Shown: positions 44,078 through 55,402 of the stretch, piece by piece | How the letters are laid out: each line of letters starts with the position of its first letter | Numbering within the stretch: the stretch's first letter is position 1 | NCBI GenBank assembly: GCA_037447655.1 | Contig: JBBHKE010001556.1 | Span: forward strand, 64,001-124,000 | Origin: Zygnema cylindricum | Taxonomy: Eukaryota; Streptophyta; Zygnematophyceae; Zygnematales; Zygnemataceae | Direction: 5' to 3' | Length of the DNA stretch: 60,000 nt | Translations under genes and position numbers: made by a program | The notes under the pieces: generated by a model | The model's input: the letters and a program-made list of their open reading frames with translations, nothing else | Told to the model about the DNA's origin: nothing | The model's database searches: none

Positions 44078-47000
44078 TTCTGGGGAGAGAGTCATTTATG
44101 GCAGACGGATCGGGGATTTCAGATCGTGCTGGATTTAGGGATGGCTATGGTTATCGAATTTGGGAACTTCGGTGTTGGGGCTGTTTTTGTCTCTGACATG
44201 GAGACTTCTGGTTCTGGATACGATTTGGAGGGAGTTCTGCGATCTCTCTCTCTCGCTCTCTCTCTCTCTCCCCTTCTCCCTCTGTCTCCCACTCTCACTC
44301 TCTCTCAAACAATCACTCAGTTTCTCTTTCTCTGTTAACTCTTTCAATGTTATTTTTTCTCATTTTTATTTAACCTTGTTAGGTTTTCTTTTTTGACTTA
44401 AAAACTTTTGATTTGAAGTCATTTCTTATGTTATTGTTCTAGTCATATATATCTGACATTCTTGCTCTGTATTGAGGGGCACATGGATTTAATGGTGTAG
44501 TTAACAAAAGTTTAGTAGTGGATATAAGAATGGATATAAGAATCAAGTGAATATTAGATATAGATGTAGCTCTAAATATTGGGGTAAAACATTGAATCCC
44601 TTTTTATAATGGGCTTTTTTATATTTGTGGGCTTAGTTAAAAGCTCTCAGATTAAGGCTGAAAAGGTTCAATCCTCTAGTTTTAAGGATACATATATACA
44701 ACTATATATTTAAGGGTATATATACAGACATATTTATATGGGTTTCTGTTCTATCTGCAATTTTGAAGAGAGGACAAAAAAGAGCCTCTCCAAGATGCGA
44801 TTTGAGGGCATAAAAATTAGGTCAGGTTTAGCATTTGGAGTTTTTAGTCAGGTTTTTGGTCGTGGGAATCAAGCTTTCTAAGAGAAGCTTGAAATAATGT
44901 CTTTAATGTGTTGATTGGCCTTAATGTTTACCTTTTTTTTAGTAATGTGAGAGTGGGCTATGCCCGCCCTTTTTTCTTTCTCCCGAGCTTCGCAATCTCA
45001 AAAGCTATTCAAATTTCTGTTTCGATTCTCAAGGACATTATTTTTGCTGGATGTCCATCTTGCTTCGCATGTTTACAAATAAGTGGTAAATGTGGGGATC
45101 ATTTGTGGCTTTCTTGTAGAATAGCATAAAATGTAAAAGACATAAAAATTGATGGAAATGTCAGTATGGAAGTCAGTATGTTGAGAATGGTGTCAAATAG
45201 CCTTTTGTTGCATCACAAATTTGTGAAGTGTAGTTGCTGACTATGGGATTTGAAGTGTGACCAATCCTGTGCCCTTTTTTGTCACTATTTTGTCATGGAC
45301 TATGGCGAAGAACTTTGCCCATCGTGATTAATGTGAAAGAATCGTTAGAGTAAATTGCACAATTAGAATGTAAAGAACTAATTTAGTACGGGAGATGACC
45401 CGGATTGTAGTTCACTTCCTGAAAAAGTGTTCTAAACACTATTTTACAATTTCCGGCTGAAGGAAGAGAGACCAATTTGGTGTAACATAAATGGCCAAGT
45501 AGTGCAACAAAAAGATTGACGTTAAGAAACAAACTATAATGTAATTGAGAGATGTTTGCATCTTATGACATGTTATGTGGAAAATTTGTGAGTGATGTTA
45601 GATAGAATACTGACAATTTTTAGAGTTGTTGTACGAATACGTTACATACAAAAAAAATGCTCTTGAAATTGTATGATGAATCTCTTAAAGTATAATCCTA
45701 CATGTGTGAAGGAAAAGGAAATATACGAGTGGCACGGTTGCCATAGCAAGTATCTGATGGCACCGGAAGATTTGCAAAACTTTTTGAATCCAAGCTTAAC
45801 TAAATTGAAGTTTCTTATCAACATTTGACATTTTGAATGTCATTTAACTATCAATTAGGATTGGGGATAGAAAATTATAAATGTTGAAAATCCTGAAATT
45901 CGAATGTTTTGTTGAATAAATCGACGTCACTCACAACTCCAAACATTAAAATGTTGAATATAGGACTATACTTCGGGCGAGGATTAATGGCGAATCAATG
46001 TTAACTTCTGTCTCAAGAAAAAGTTAGCCTCACTAAATACCAACCTCTATTTTGCGCAAAATCACCGCAAATGTGGTCATCCATTTGTCCGATGCGCCGA
46101 TGGTTCTTGACCTCTTTTTGTTTTTTTATGGTCACCATTACGACAAGTTTGTTACGGCTCCATGCAAAGTTCCGAAAGGAAAAGAGAACGTGCAACACTA
46201 CATTCGTTACAACTGATTTAATAGTGCCGGCTTTTCAAGATTAAATTCTAGCGAGAAAATCGAATCTAGGGAACGAACCGTACGAAGTATCCAAGATTGA
46301 CTGCCAGCATTTATGAATAATCAGCTTCTTGTACAGCGGATCTAAAGAAGTGACAAAAGGAAAGATTGTTTTCGGACAAAATCTAAAAGATTACAGAATC
46401 CTTTATACGATAGCGACAAAATGAGGACAGCTCTTCGCTTTGACAGCGCGCACTCTTTACCCACATTCTGATTCTATCTCACACGTGCAAAACAAAGGGC
46501 TCTGTCGGTGGAAGCTAGTGTCGGTGGATTCTAAAATGCTGGAAGATCGTGGTCTCAAAGTCTACGTACAATAAGTTGTCGCTGGAGAAAAAAGGACAAA
46601 AATCCATAAAGATATCGCAGCCATACAAGTCAATAACAGACTAACGGCTAAAACTACGTGACAAAATTCCGTTCATCACGGCTGGACGGTGAGAGCTGTA
46701 GATTCAAAATTCCGTTAAGCTCTTTGTACGTTTCGCGCGTGTTTCTCCGCACTTTCCGGGTTCCTAACTTGCTGTACTGGCGCGATTGGACAAGGACCTG
46801 TTTTTGAACTGGATGACCCGTTTTCGACGTCGATTCTGAGATCGTCCAAAATTACGGTGCGATACATCTCAGGATCCACCGACGCAAAAACAGAAAATCG
46901 ATGACATGAATGGAAAGTCTGGAAACGTCGTTGTTCCACGCTGGCATCGTACGATTTCGTTGTGGTCTTGTCGCCAGTGTTCCGTCGCACCGAATATTTT

Positions 47001-47812
47001 TGGTGGACTTCAAAGTTTCAAACGCGGTTGTCATTTCTGAAGTTTTCGTTTCCGTTTGAATTCTGTTGTCGCGAACCATTTGAGGGTTCGCACTTACGCG
47101 GCTTACGCGCCACAGTCTTACAAATTGTACAATGTTGTTTTGTGCGCCTTTATTAGGAGGTTATGCGGTATTCATTGCGTTTTAGTCGTTAAGAATCCGT
47201 TTTGGATTTTCTGTTCGCGCTCTTTCCTACATAGTTCTAAAATGTCGTATTTAAAATGAATTGTAACTTTGAAAGCATTAAACTACACCGCCTATGGCTA
47301 ATAGGGTAATAGGACTATTAGTGTACGTCCGAAATTGAAATGTGTATTACTGTTTTAATGTAGGGGGACATGGGGTTGTAATCCAATGCCTTAAATAGCG
47401 TTTCTAACACTATTTACGTCATAGCCACCTGGCGAAATCGGTTAAATATTTTACTTTCGATTGAAATGTAAAACGTGTAGTCAACTTAAATTACAGGGTT
47501 TGGAACCACCATAGTGAACCCTAGGAAAAAAAGTGGCGATTACTTTTCTTGTAAGATAGGGTGGCTTTTACTTTATGGTTTGTGATTTTCGGCCAATCTT
47601 TATTCAAATTATCGACCTTTGGTTGTCCGTTTGAAAACCTATAAATAGGCTGACTTTCCGTCCGTCTGCACCCGTAAACGGTGTGTCCCCCGGCCGACGT
47701 CAGCAAACGGGTAACTTTGTCCTTTGGGCGACCTCAACGATCAGGTCATATTTAAATACCCCCTCGTCAATCGTTTTTAACCGTCAGATCTTGGTTGCTC
47801 GAACCTGTCAAT
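44078..47812. other. 3' region of the F-box/MYND gene and intergenic DNA; no gene recognised
   Basis: A CT-rich stretch at about 44243-44330 (CTCTCTCTCTCGCTC) probably lies in the 3' untranslated region. Beyond it the sequence is AT-rich with no coding signal or repeat I can support. I cannot identify the polyadenylation site with confidence. Confidence 0.45.
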
Positions 47813-47880
47813 GAATATAGATGACATCGCCGAATATAGATGACACCAGATGACACCGCCGAATATAGATGACACCGCCA
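47813..47880. repeat. Short tandem repeat of GAATATAGATGACACCGCC
   Basis: Three 19-bp units plus an extra partial AGATGACACC insert between units two and three. One unit has CATC for CACC. Confidence 0.85.
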
Positions 47881-48608
47881 CCAGTAATGCATCTTCAGCC
47901 GTCTATCCTTCGCTCGTGACCGTCCGATTTTTCGTTAATCGTTGTTTTGTTAAGGGTCGCGTATACAAATGCCCGTACTGACGTCTTGAATAGTACAAAT
48001 ATTACTTAAACGTTTTGATAAACAGGACACAGTCCATGTCCGTGTCAAAAGGCATGATAAACGGGACAGAAATCCATATTGAAAAGTAAGCTTTAGTAAG
48101 TCTTAGGAATTTGAGTCCATGACTTTGAATATTTTTGGACCACCAACTATTCAATATTAACTATATTTAGTGTGGATTTTTAAGTATCTACTTTAATAAT
48201 TATCTTTGAGTAAATTAGTGTGTACACCGCCTATGAAAGTAGACGTGAAACATATCTCTCGGATTTTTGGGGTCTAGATAATGTTACTAGATAATTTTGG
48301 TCCAAGTACTTAGATTTTTGTGAGTAGATATTTAGGTGAACCCTATGCATACGTTTTAAAATTTTTATAGATCTTTTGAGTATTTAGTTCAATTAGGATT
48401 GATCAATTCAACACAGAATGTACATTCTACACAAAGTTAAGGAAATGAGAGCACTAAGTGCAGTTTAAGGTGTTTAGTGCTCTATTGTCTTTGATTTGTT
48501 TGTAGTATATGTTTGTTTGGTTGAAAGACCTCTTTCATTTGTAGTTACATATCTTACATTATTCATTTAGTCTGATAGGGTATTCCTCTTGGGTTTGCTT
48601 CCGCTAAC

Positions 48609-48866
48609 ATGTCTGATAATGGCTCAGCTCCTGCTGCAAGTGCTCCTATTAGCCCTAGTGCTCCACCTACTCCTCCAGGGACGAATATCTCGGCTGGTGC
48701 AAGTGTGACTCCTAGTGGGAGTGGATCACAACTGAATCTAAATGCCCATGACCTACAACAGTCCAGGTTCGATCTAGGTTGCTCGATCTGTCAACTAGTT
48801 TGCGTCAATCGTTGTGTTGTTCTGGTTCGCGTCTACAAATGCTCGTACAGATATCTAAAACAGTGA
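48609..48866 (+). CDS. Short Ala/Ser/Pro-rich open frame, possible gag N-terminal fragment
   Basis: An 85-residue frame starts MSDNGSAPAASAPISPSAPP and is low-complexity for its first 45 residues. LNLNAHDLQQSRFD then resembles the position where retroelement Gag proteins begin their folded part. The last 30 residues come from the diverged repeat at 48780 onward, so the frame is truncated. It could be a retroelement fragment with AT-rich LTR sequence before it, or chance. Confidence 0.25.
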   Translation: MSDNGSAPAASAPISPSAPPTPPGTNISAGASVTPSGSGSQLNLNAHDLQQSRFDLGCSICQLVCVNRCVVLVRVYKCSYRYLKQ

Positions 48867-49610
48867 ATAGTACTTGGACGTTTTGATAATTAGGACACGG
48901 TCCAAGTGTAACAGGTATGAAAAACGGGCATGAAAAACGTAACACTGTCCAGGTTCGTGTAACGAGGCATGAAAAATAAGACACTATCCATGCCTGTGTA
49001 ACGGGTGTGATTTACTGGTTAAAACAAACAACCGTTAAAGGGTGATGTTTCAAGTTAACAAAAATCCGCGACAATCCGTACCAAACCGTACCGGTTATTT
49101 TGTTTTTATACGAAAAACAACATTATAGAGAATCTTGCTGATACTCTTATAAGGTCTAGCAGGTAATACTAACCGTCGAATGTTCATCAGCGAGGCGTTC
49201 GCTTCATTTTTCTTTGTAACTATCAACCCACAAGCAGATACAAAAAAAAAAAATCATAACACGTTGGACGATTAAGTTACATGTCACAATAAAGAACCAA
49301 CGAAAAATCACAAGATTTACCCAATGACGTGATTTCCAAAATACAACCGAAAATAAAAAATGTAATTCCGTAACATTCCTTCGTCACGCTATTTTCGATC
49401 AATTTTGTTCGTCACACTATTTTCTCAAAGGACTTTCATTATGTTTCAAAAACATAAACCCTAAAAAATGAGCTGGCGTAAAGTTAGGCGTCTTCAAAAA
49501 GTAGTATTGATCGAGGACCTTTTGCTGATATTCGATTTATATCGAATATCAGGTACCCGATAATGAATATATTGTTTCGATGTTTCGAAAATAAAAATAT
49601 CGGATATATC

Positions 49611-49656
49611 GCCAATATATCGTATCGCCAATATATCGTATCGCCACTATATCGAG
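49611..49656. repeat. 16-bp AT-rich tandem repeat
   Basis: Nearly three copies of GCCAATATATCGTATC at 49611, 49627 and 49643, the last altered to GCCACTATATCG. It sits in a patch full of ATATCG words. Confidence 0.85.
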
Positions 49657-50806
49657 GCATTTAAAAAAAAAAATCACAGGACTTCAAAGTCGTGTCTTCG
49701 GACAAGGTGACCGTAAAATCTTTGCCGAAAAGAAAAACGGTTTTTTCTAGAAAGTCAGCAGAGGGAAGGAGATCTTTGAGGTACATTGACGCGGTACACT
49801 TGCGAAGTACACGTACGTAATACGCAAGTACGGATTTCTATACGAGAATGGTCGGTTCTCAAATCTTTGACGCTTTTAGAGATTTGATCGTCAACTTGCA
49901 AGGAGCCACTCAAATCAAAACACGTATGTAAAAACTTGTTTACAAAAGATACGCGATGTTGACTGAGGCCTCTGTAATACAGAAATTTTGCTCTCCATAG
50001 TATTACAAAGACCTACTCATGTAACCATACCCCAAATAAGTAATTATATAAAAGGAATTGCTAAACGCAGAGACAATTTTTGCTGCGCGTTGGTAGTTGT
50101 CATAAATTGTACATTTGAAGTACAGTTTCGTACAAGCTACATACCTTTAAGTTCAGATTTGGCGGTCAATCTGTAGAACGAATTTGACTGGCGAAATATT
50201 GTAACGAAGGTAAAAAAAGTGTCACACTTGCGAACGTCGACCGTCATAAAAAAAAAACAATTCACACGCCCAACGCAGGTTTACTGTAACAAAACTGCGC
50301 CAACCACATATAAAAAAAATGGCTATGCGCAAGTAGTTTCTCACTTCACGTGAGCTCCACTGTGAGAGCACACAACGACATTTGCCTTAGGCCACTTCTC
50401 CATCAGGCGACGACTGTAATATTACAAATACGTTTACTGGCAAGCATATTTCATTCACTTCTCCACCAGGTCTGTCAGCAAGGAATCTATTGCGTGGGTG
50501 CTTTCATTCGATTGGATGCACGTAGATTCGTGTTCTGATGGCTAACGTTGCCAAAGATTCCAAAAGCAAAATGTCTAAACTATCCGTACAACCACCCACA
50601 AAATAAAATGACGGGAATGTACAGTTTCTACGTTTATGTTTTGTTGTTGTATCAAAACCAAAATCGGAAATTTGAAGAAAGCAAACGCAACAAATTCCGG
50701 ATGACGATGCATAGTAGTTGTTGAAACTAATAGATTTATACAATATTTTCTACGTCTAAATTGGTGACCAAAATAGGAAAAAGAAAAAAGTTGACAGCTT
50801 GCCTCC

Positions 50807-50868
50807 CTCTCCCCTCTCTAGCCACTAGAGAGGGTGGCTCTCCCCTCTCTAGCCACTAGAGAGGGTGG
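50807..50868. repeat. 31-bp perfect tandem duplication, each copy a hairpin
   Basis: Copies 50807-50837 and 50838-50868 both contain CCCTCTCTAG and CTAGAGAGGG arms around CCA. They lie in the U3 part of F's LTR, where relatives have one CTCTCTAG block. Confidence 0.9.
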
Positions 50869-50935
50869 TTGAGCCATGGCTGCCTTAGTTCCACATGCAG
50901 GACTAAAGAGTGACTTATGGCACTTTCAACAAAAG

Positions 50936-51014
50936 GTTGAGTCCGGCAGGACTCAAACCTCCGACCGGCAGAGCGAGGCGTAGCCGTCAGCTCTAACTGG
51001 TATGTCGTAGGATT
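50936..51014 (-). other. tRNA-like sequence in F 5' LTR, antisense
   Basis: On the minus strand it reads CCAGTTAGAGCTGACGGCTA (D-arm-like), then GGAGGTTTGAGTCC (T-arm, B-box-like), then GGACTCAAC. It closely matches the plus-strand copy at 51867-51943. Confidence 0.6.
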
Positions 51015-51200
51015 CGGTGAAAATACATAGGGTTTGATAAATATAAAAACTATGGTATGATCTTGAAACCGATTAACTAAATTTTGAATGAAAGAACATA
51101 GAACAAGTTAATATTCGCGAACGCGTTCCATTAAAAAAACAACGCATTAGACATCCGCTTCGCGGCCAATATCGGCCTGATTGAATCCAAGCAGATATAT

Positions 51201-52151
51201 TATACCTTGTCCTCCATTGGACTCTAAGTTAAAACTCTAGATGTTTTAACAGCCTACTTCAAGTTACCACCATCCCAAGAAAGCAACGTTCACTTTCCGC
51301 ATCTATGTGCATTAGACTCTCGGTCCAGAGGCAAAAAAAAGAATTGAAAATAGCCAACCCGATGATAAGTTATGAGGTGGCAAAGATGCTAATTATACAA
51401 AGTTCAAGGGGAGGTGGTGTACAACATGCTAAGTCCTACACCCTCTCACACCCCTATCACTGTGAGACTTATCACATAACTTAAGTAGAAAAGGTACTAT
51501 AGTCGACGCCCCATGACGGGCGCGGTAACGACCAGTTGAGTGGACGCTGTCAATCTTCACTCGTCTCTACGCTCCCCGGAATTTCTAAGACCAAATGTTA
51601 TCCCTCCACCTGGCGCCAGGTCACGCCACGTCCATAACCGCCAAAGTGACCATTTCGAGATCTTTGCAGCGATGTATGCCATAGGATTAAATCTGCCATT
51701 GAATTTTAGTCGTTGAAACAAATGTCTGATTCATTTGTTTCGTGCGAAATAACGTCCGCACTAAACTTTAACTAGTTCTATTTTCCTTCGTTCATATTTT
51801 AGTTAACCGGTTTCAGTAACATACACAAGTTTAAATAAATATCAAATCCTATGTATCCTAACGGACTTCTACGACAGATTGGTTAGAGCTAATGGCTACG
51901 CCGCGCTCTGCCGGCCGGAGGTTCAAGTCCTGTCGGACTCAACCTTTTTTTGAGAGTGACTTAAGTCACTCTTTGGTCTTGCCTATGGAGCTGAAGCAGC
52001 CATGGCTCCATCACTCTCTCTCTCCTTCAGTGACTACAACAAGTATGGGGGCAAGAGAGAAGAGATGGAGGCAAGTTGCCTACATTTTTCTTATCCTTTT
52101 CCGCTAATATATTTAGACCTAGAAAATACCGAAAAACTAGTTATTTCAACA
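51201..52151 (-). mobile_element. Minus-strand solo LTR inside F's 5' LTR
   Basis: The right end ATTTCAACA is the LTR start on the minus strand. The left end is decayed but keeps TGTCCTCCATTGGAC, the LTR segment with the gag ATG. The duplication TATAT flanks it (51196-51200 and 52152-52156). Outside sequence joins F's LTR halves. It is a D/F-related LTR, diverged. Confidence 0.82.
51867..51943 (+). other. Best tRNA-like sequence in an LTR, antisense to the LTR
   Basis: CGACAGATTGGTTAGAGC resembles a tRNA D-arm. Thirty bases later GGAGGTTCAAGTCCTGTCGG resembles a T-arm with a B box. CGACAG and CTGTCG can pair as an acceptor-like stem. The LTR itself is on the minus strand, so this lies antisense to it. 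It may be tRNA- or SINE-derived and could carry internal RNA polymerase III promoter boxes, which is inference. Confidence 0.6.
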
Positions 52152-52657
52152 TATATCGCTGTCGAGATCGCGGAATTGTCACTTTGGCGTTTTTGGACGT
52201 GGCATGACTTGGCGCCACGTGGAGGGATAACATTTGGTTGTAACAATTCTGGGGAACGTACGGACAAGTAAAAGGTTGACACGCGTCCACTTAGTGGTCT
52301 TATCGTACACAGGCCGTACAGAAAGGACATCGACCGTAGTACCTCTCTGTACTATAAAGTTATTTTATTGGTTTGTAATGCATTAGATAGGGATTCTGAG
52401 AGGGATTACGACTTAACATCGTTTTTTAGACAATCACCTCTCCCTTTGAGAGTTTTTATATATTGGCATTTTTGCCACCTCATATCTTATCGGTTGGTTG
52501 GCTGTTTTTAAGGTTTCGTTTTGCTACCGACTCAGGGGAGTCCACAATGCACAGGTGTGTAGTCAGACTATTAATTTGTGTGCTTGGGAAGCACTGGTTG
52601 TGGCTGAAATTGGGTTAGTTGAAAACTATCCAGAGGCTTTTTGAATTTTGTTGTCCA

Positions 52658-53480
52658 ATGGAGGACATATACTTGCAAGTTCCCACCCTCTACGGTACCC
52701 ATTTTCAATGGTTCTGGTTTCATCTATTGGGAAGCCATGATGATGGGGGCTTTATGCGAAAATCGATACTTGGGTATTGTCACTGGACAAGTGAAACGTC
52801 CACCTCAGGGAACTCCACCAAGATTTGGGTAGAATAAGGTTTTCTAGAGCAGCATCTGCTGTAGCAGAAGAGGCACATGATGGGGACAACAATGTGTCAA
52901 AAAAGGGGAAAGGGAAGGAGACGCTTCTTACTCCTATTGCCCCTATTACCACGACACCCGGAGTGGAGGCCGTAAAGACTGCAGAGAACGATACCCAAAC
53001 GTGGGAGGACATCAACAAGGCTACCAAAAACTTCATTCTAAGACATCTCACTCAGGCTTTTGCAATCCCCCATCTTCACATTTACAAGGTCGAGGAGTTT
53101 TGGGTGAGGTTGGTGGAAATCTATGCAGCTAAGAGTATTCAGGATCTACAGTTGGCTGAAAAAAAGTTAGGAAACTATACTTACATAGGGGGAAAGATGT
53201 TAGACTATTGTAATGATCTCTCTTGTTTGTATATGGAGATGGAGAGTGCCGGGTGGACACGTACAATGAAGATGAAAGTTAACACTCTCATCATAAAGTT
53301 ACCCGACGAGTATGAAAACATACTGTACCGAGTATAGGAAATGACTGGCAATTCATGGAAGTGGAACACAGTGGTTTGGATGATACTTGTGCAAGAAAAC
53401 ACAATTGGGATTAGGAGAAGGGGAAAGAGCATCCAGCCTCTAGCTGCAAAAGCAAACCGATGGGGGAACGACCCGAAGAA
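52658..53480 (+). pseudogene. Element F: Gag N-terminal part
   Basis: The frame opens inside the LTR (MEDIYLQVPTLYGTHFQ in the first frame) and shifts to FNGSGFIYWEAMMMGALCEN. After a further shift near 52830 it reads TWEDINKATKNFILRHLTQ and YIGGKMLDYCNDLSCL. A stop is at 53335-53337. It ends at DPKN, where element G begins. Matches D Gag residue by residue. Confidence 0.85.
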
Positions 53481-54660
53481 TGAAACTCTGAGACCTCCAT
53501 TGGCCCTCAGAGTATGCAGATCCAAAAGAAGCTAATCTAGATAGTGCCGACTCCAAGTTGATATAAACCCAAGTGACTGACCCCTTGACAATCACAACCC
53601 CAATATAGATTCACCCCTGTGAAATAACACTTTTTGTGTGCTCAGTTCCACCACAAAATGCAAAGTTAGAATATGAGATTTGGACACATTCACCCACTTT
53701 GACTTTCCCTTTTAAATGCAGCCACCCAGGCAGACAAAAACTCTGACCGACTACACCCCTGTGTAGCTTGGACTCCCCTCAGTCGGCAGCAAAAAGAATC
53801 ACTGAAAATGGTCAAGTAAATTGATAGTTATGGCTGGCCAAAGTTTGCCATTTATACAGGGTGCTCTCTGGGAGAGGCAGCTACCTACCCAAAATTTTCG
53901 AAGTCCTATTCCCCCTCTAAAACTCTATCTACTGAAGTACGGCACCAATCAAATTACTGTGTCATACAGAAAAGTACAGGTGCCGGTGTACTTTCTGTAC
54001 GGCCATTGTACGACATGGCCAAAATGTCGACACGTGTCAAATCAGGATTAGTTCCTGTAATCTCCGGAATTCCCGTAGTCCAATGTTATCACGCCACGTG
54101 TCATTTGACGTGGCAAAGACCGTAAAACGCCAAAAGTGCCTTTTCCGTGATCGCGGCGCCTATCACGGCCGTCCGATCAAAACCGGCTATAATCCTAGCC
54201 GTTGAAATTTGACGCGCGGTATTTGTTTTGCTATCGAAACAAATGCGCGGTTTCCGTTCTGTCCCAACACCGTACTTCGTAATAAACCAAACTGTATCTA
54301 TGCACTAAGTATCTATTCGCCGTTAAACGAATTAATCTACATGTAATGATTTATATATTTATCAAACCCAATATATCGTAACATGTTTCCTAGACTTAAC
54401 GGCTAGAGCTAACGGCTACTGCAGATTGACGGAGGACATGTACCAGGATCAATTCTTGGGTCCGTTAACTATCTTTTGGTAAGTCTACCTAATTTACCCC
54501 CTGTCTTCTCTAAAGAGCTTAGGCAGCCATGGCTCTAGCTCCCTATCCAGCCTTCAGTGACTACAACAAGTGTGGGGGCTTGGAGAGGGGAGTTAGAGGC
54601 AGACTGCCTCTGCCTTTTTCTATCCTATTTACAGACCTAGAAAATACACAAATATCAACA
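53481..54660 (-). repeat. Element G: 3' LTR
   Basis: On the minus strand it starts TGTTGATATTTGTG (54660 downward) and ends GGTCTCAGAGTTTCA at 53481. A TATA-like box (GTATAAATGGC, minus strand, about 53850-53860) is clear. A plus-strand tRNA-like segment at about 54391-54470 is antisense. Confidence 0.92.
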
Positions 54661-54689
54661 CTCCCCTTATTTTCTAGTATATTTTCCTT

Positions 54690-55394
54690 TCAACTCCCAC
54701 ACAAAAAAAAACCAAAATACCCCCTCCCAATTTTTTTTTTCTTTTCCTTTTTCCTTTTCCTTTTATAAACCTTTATGACAATGCCCTCATATTTTAAAAG
54801 GTCCACTAGATGAGCTGAAATAAACATTGGATCTTGCTGATCACATTCTGTATTAAGCATCCCAATTTTCACAACCCCGAGCAAAGATTTTATCCACCTC
54901 ATCACTTTTTCATCCACACACAACCCGATTTCTCTCTTGCAATCCAAACAGCCAGCCCCATCTCCAATCTGCAACATATATCCGGATGATAACCCTTTTA
55001 CAGGCACATCTTCACAAGTGAAATCACACCAAGTAGTGATGTCAAATCCATCCACCCCCAAATATTCCCAAAAAACACCAGTCCCCACTAAGTTCCTCAT
55101 AAGATTTACATCTTCCGTACTCATATTTTTATCCATGATAATTACCCTATTTTTTGAACTTCCCTCACTCTCTCTCATGGAATTCTTTCCACTATCACTA
55201 TCTAATTTAATCCCCAATAAATATTTCTTCTCCCCTAAACTTTTAATCAAATGTTTCTCTTCTCCCCTATCCTTTAAAACCTCTTCGAGTTTCACTTCTC
55301 CCCTTTCCTCGGAATCCGTTGAAGTCTCCCTTTCCGACCAAATTTCTGTTTCCCTATTATCTATAAATTTATCCTCATTAATTTTATCTTTCAC
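54690..55394 (-). pseudogene. Element G: residual pol frame (234 aa, catalytic parts lost)
   Basis: The frame is open for 234 residues. It contains relics of reverse transcriptase (GEKKYLLGIKLDSDSGK, cf. the D-family YILGIQMERDRGK) and of RNase H (DITTWCDFTCEDVPVKGLSS, then SGYMLQIGDGAGCLDC and RWIKSLLG). The Y-V-D-D box and most RNase H catalytic residues are missing. The N-terminus is a charged stretch unlike relatives. It lies in a different frame from gag. An open frame in a dead domain is odd. It may be translated for another reason or open by chance. Confidence 0.6.
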
Positions 55395-55402
55395 ATTTTC
55401 AC

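Larger units (their letters stand above)
47881..50718. other. Intergenic DNA with a diverged repeat pair; no secure gene
   Basis: Two diverged copies of a sequence with TACAAATGC(C/T)CGTAC and ACGTTTTGATAA-AGGACAC lie at about 47940-48060 and 48805-48905. The stretch between them has an AT-rich part followed by an ATG at 48609. A small AT repeat lies at 49611-49656. Nothing else is supported. Confidence 0.45.
50719..52677 (+). repeat. Element F: 5' LTR, interrupted by an opposite solo LTR
   Basis: About 1003 bp once the insert is removed, ending ACTTGCA at 52677. The gag ATG is at 52658 inside the LTR. The primer-binding site next to it is damaged (AGTTCCCACC in place of GGTTATGGGCCCACC). 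An antisense tRNA-like segment lies at 50936-51014. Confidence 0.85.

Noticed and set aside
51867-51943. A functional host tRNA gene
   Set aside because: It lies in an LTR at a position shared by other LTRs, the acceptor and T stems do not pair cleanly, and no anticodon loop is certain. Kept as tRNA-like only.
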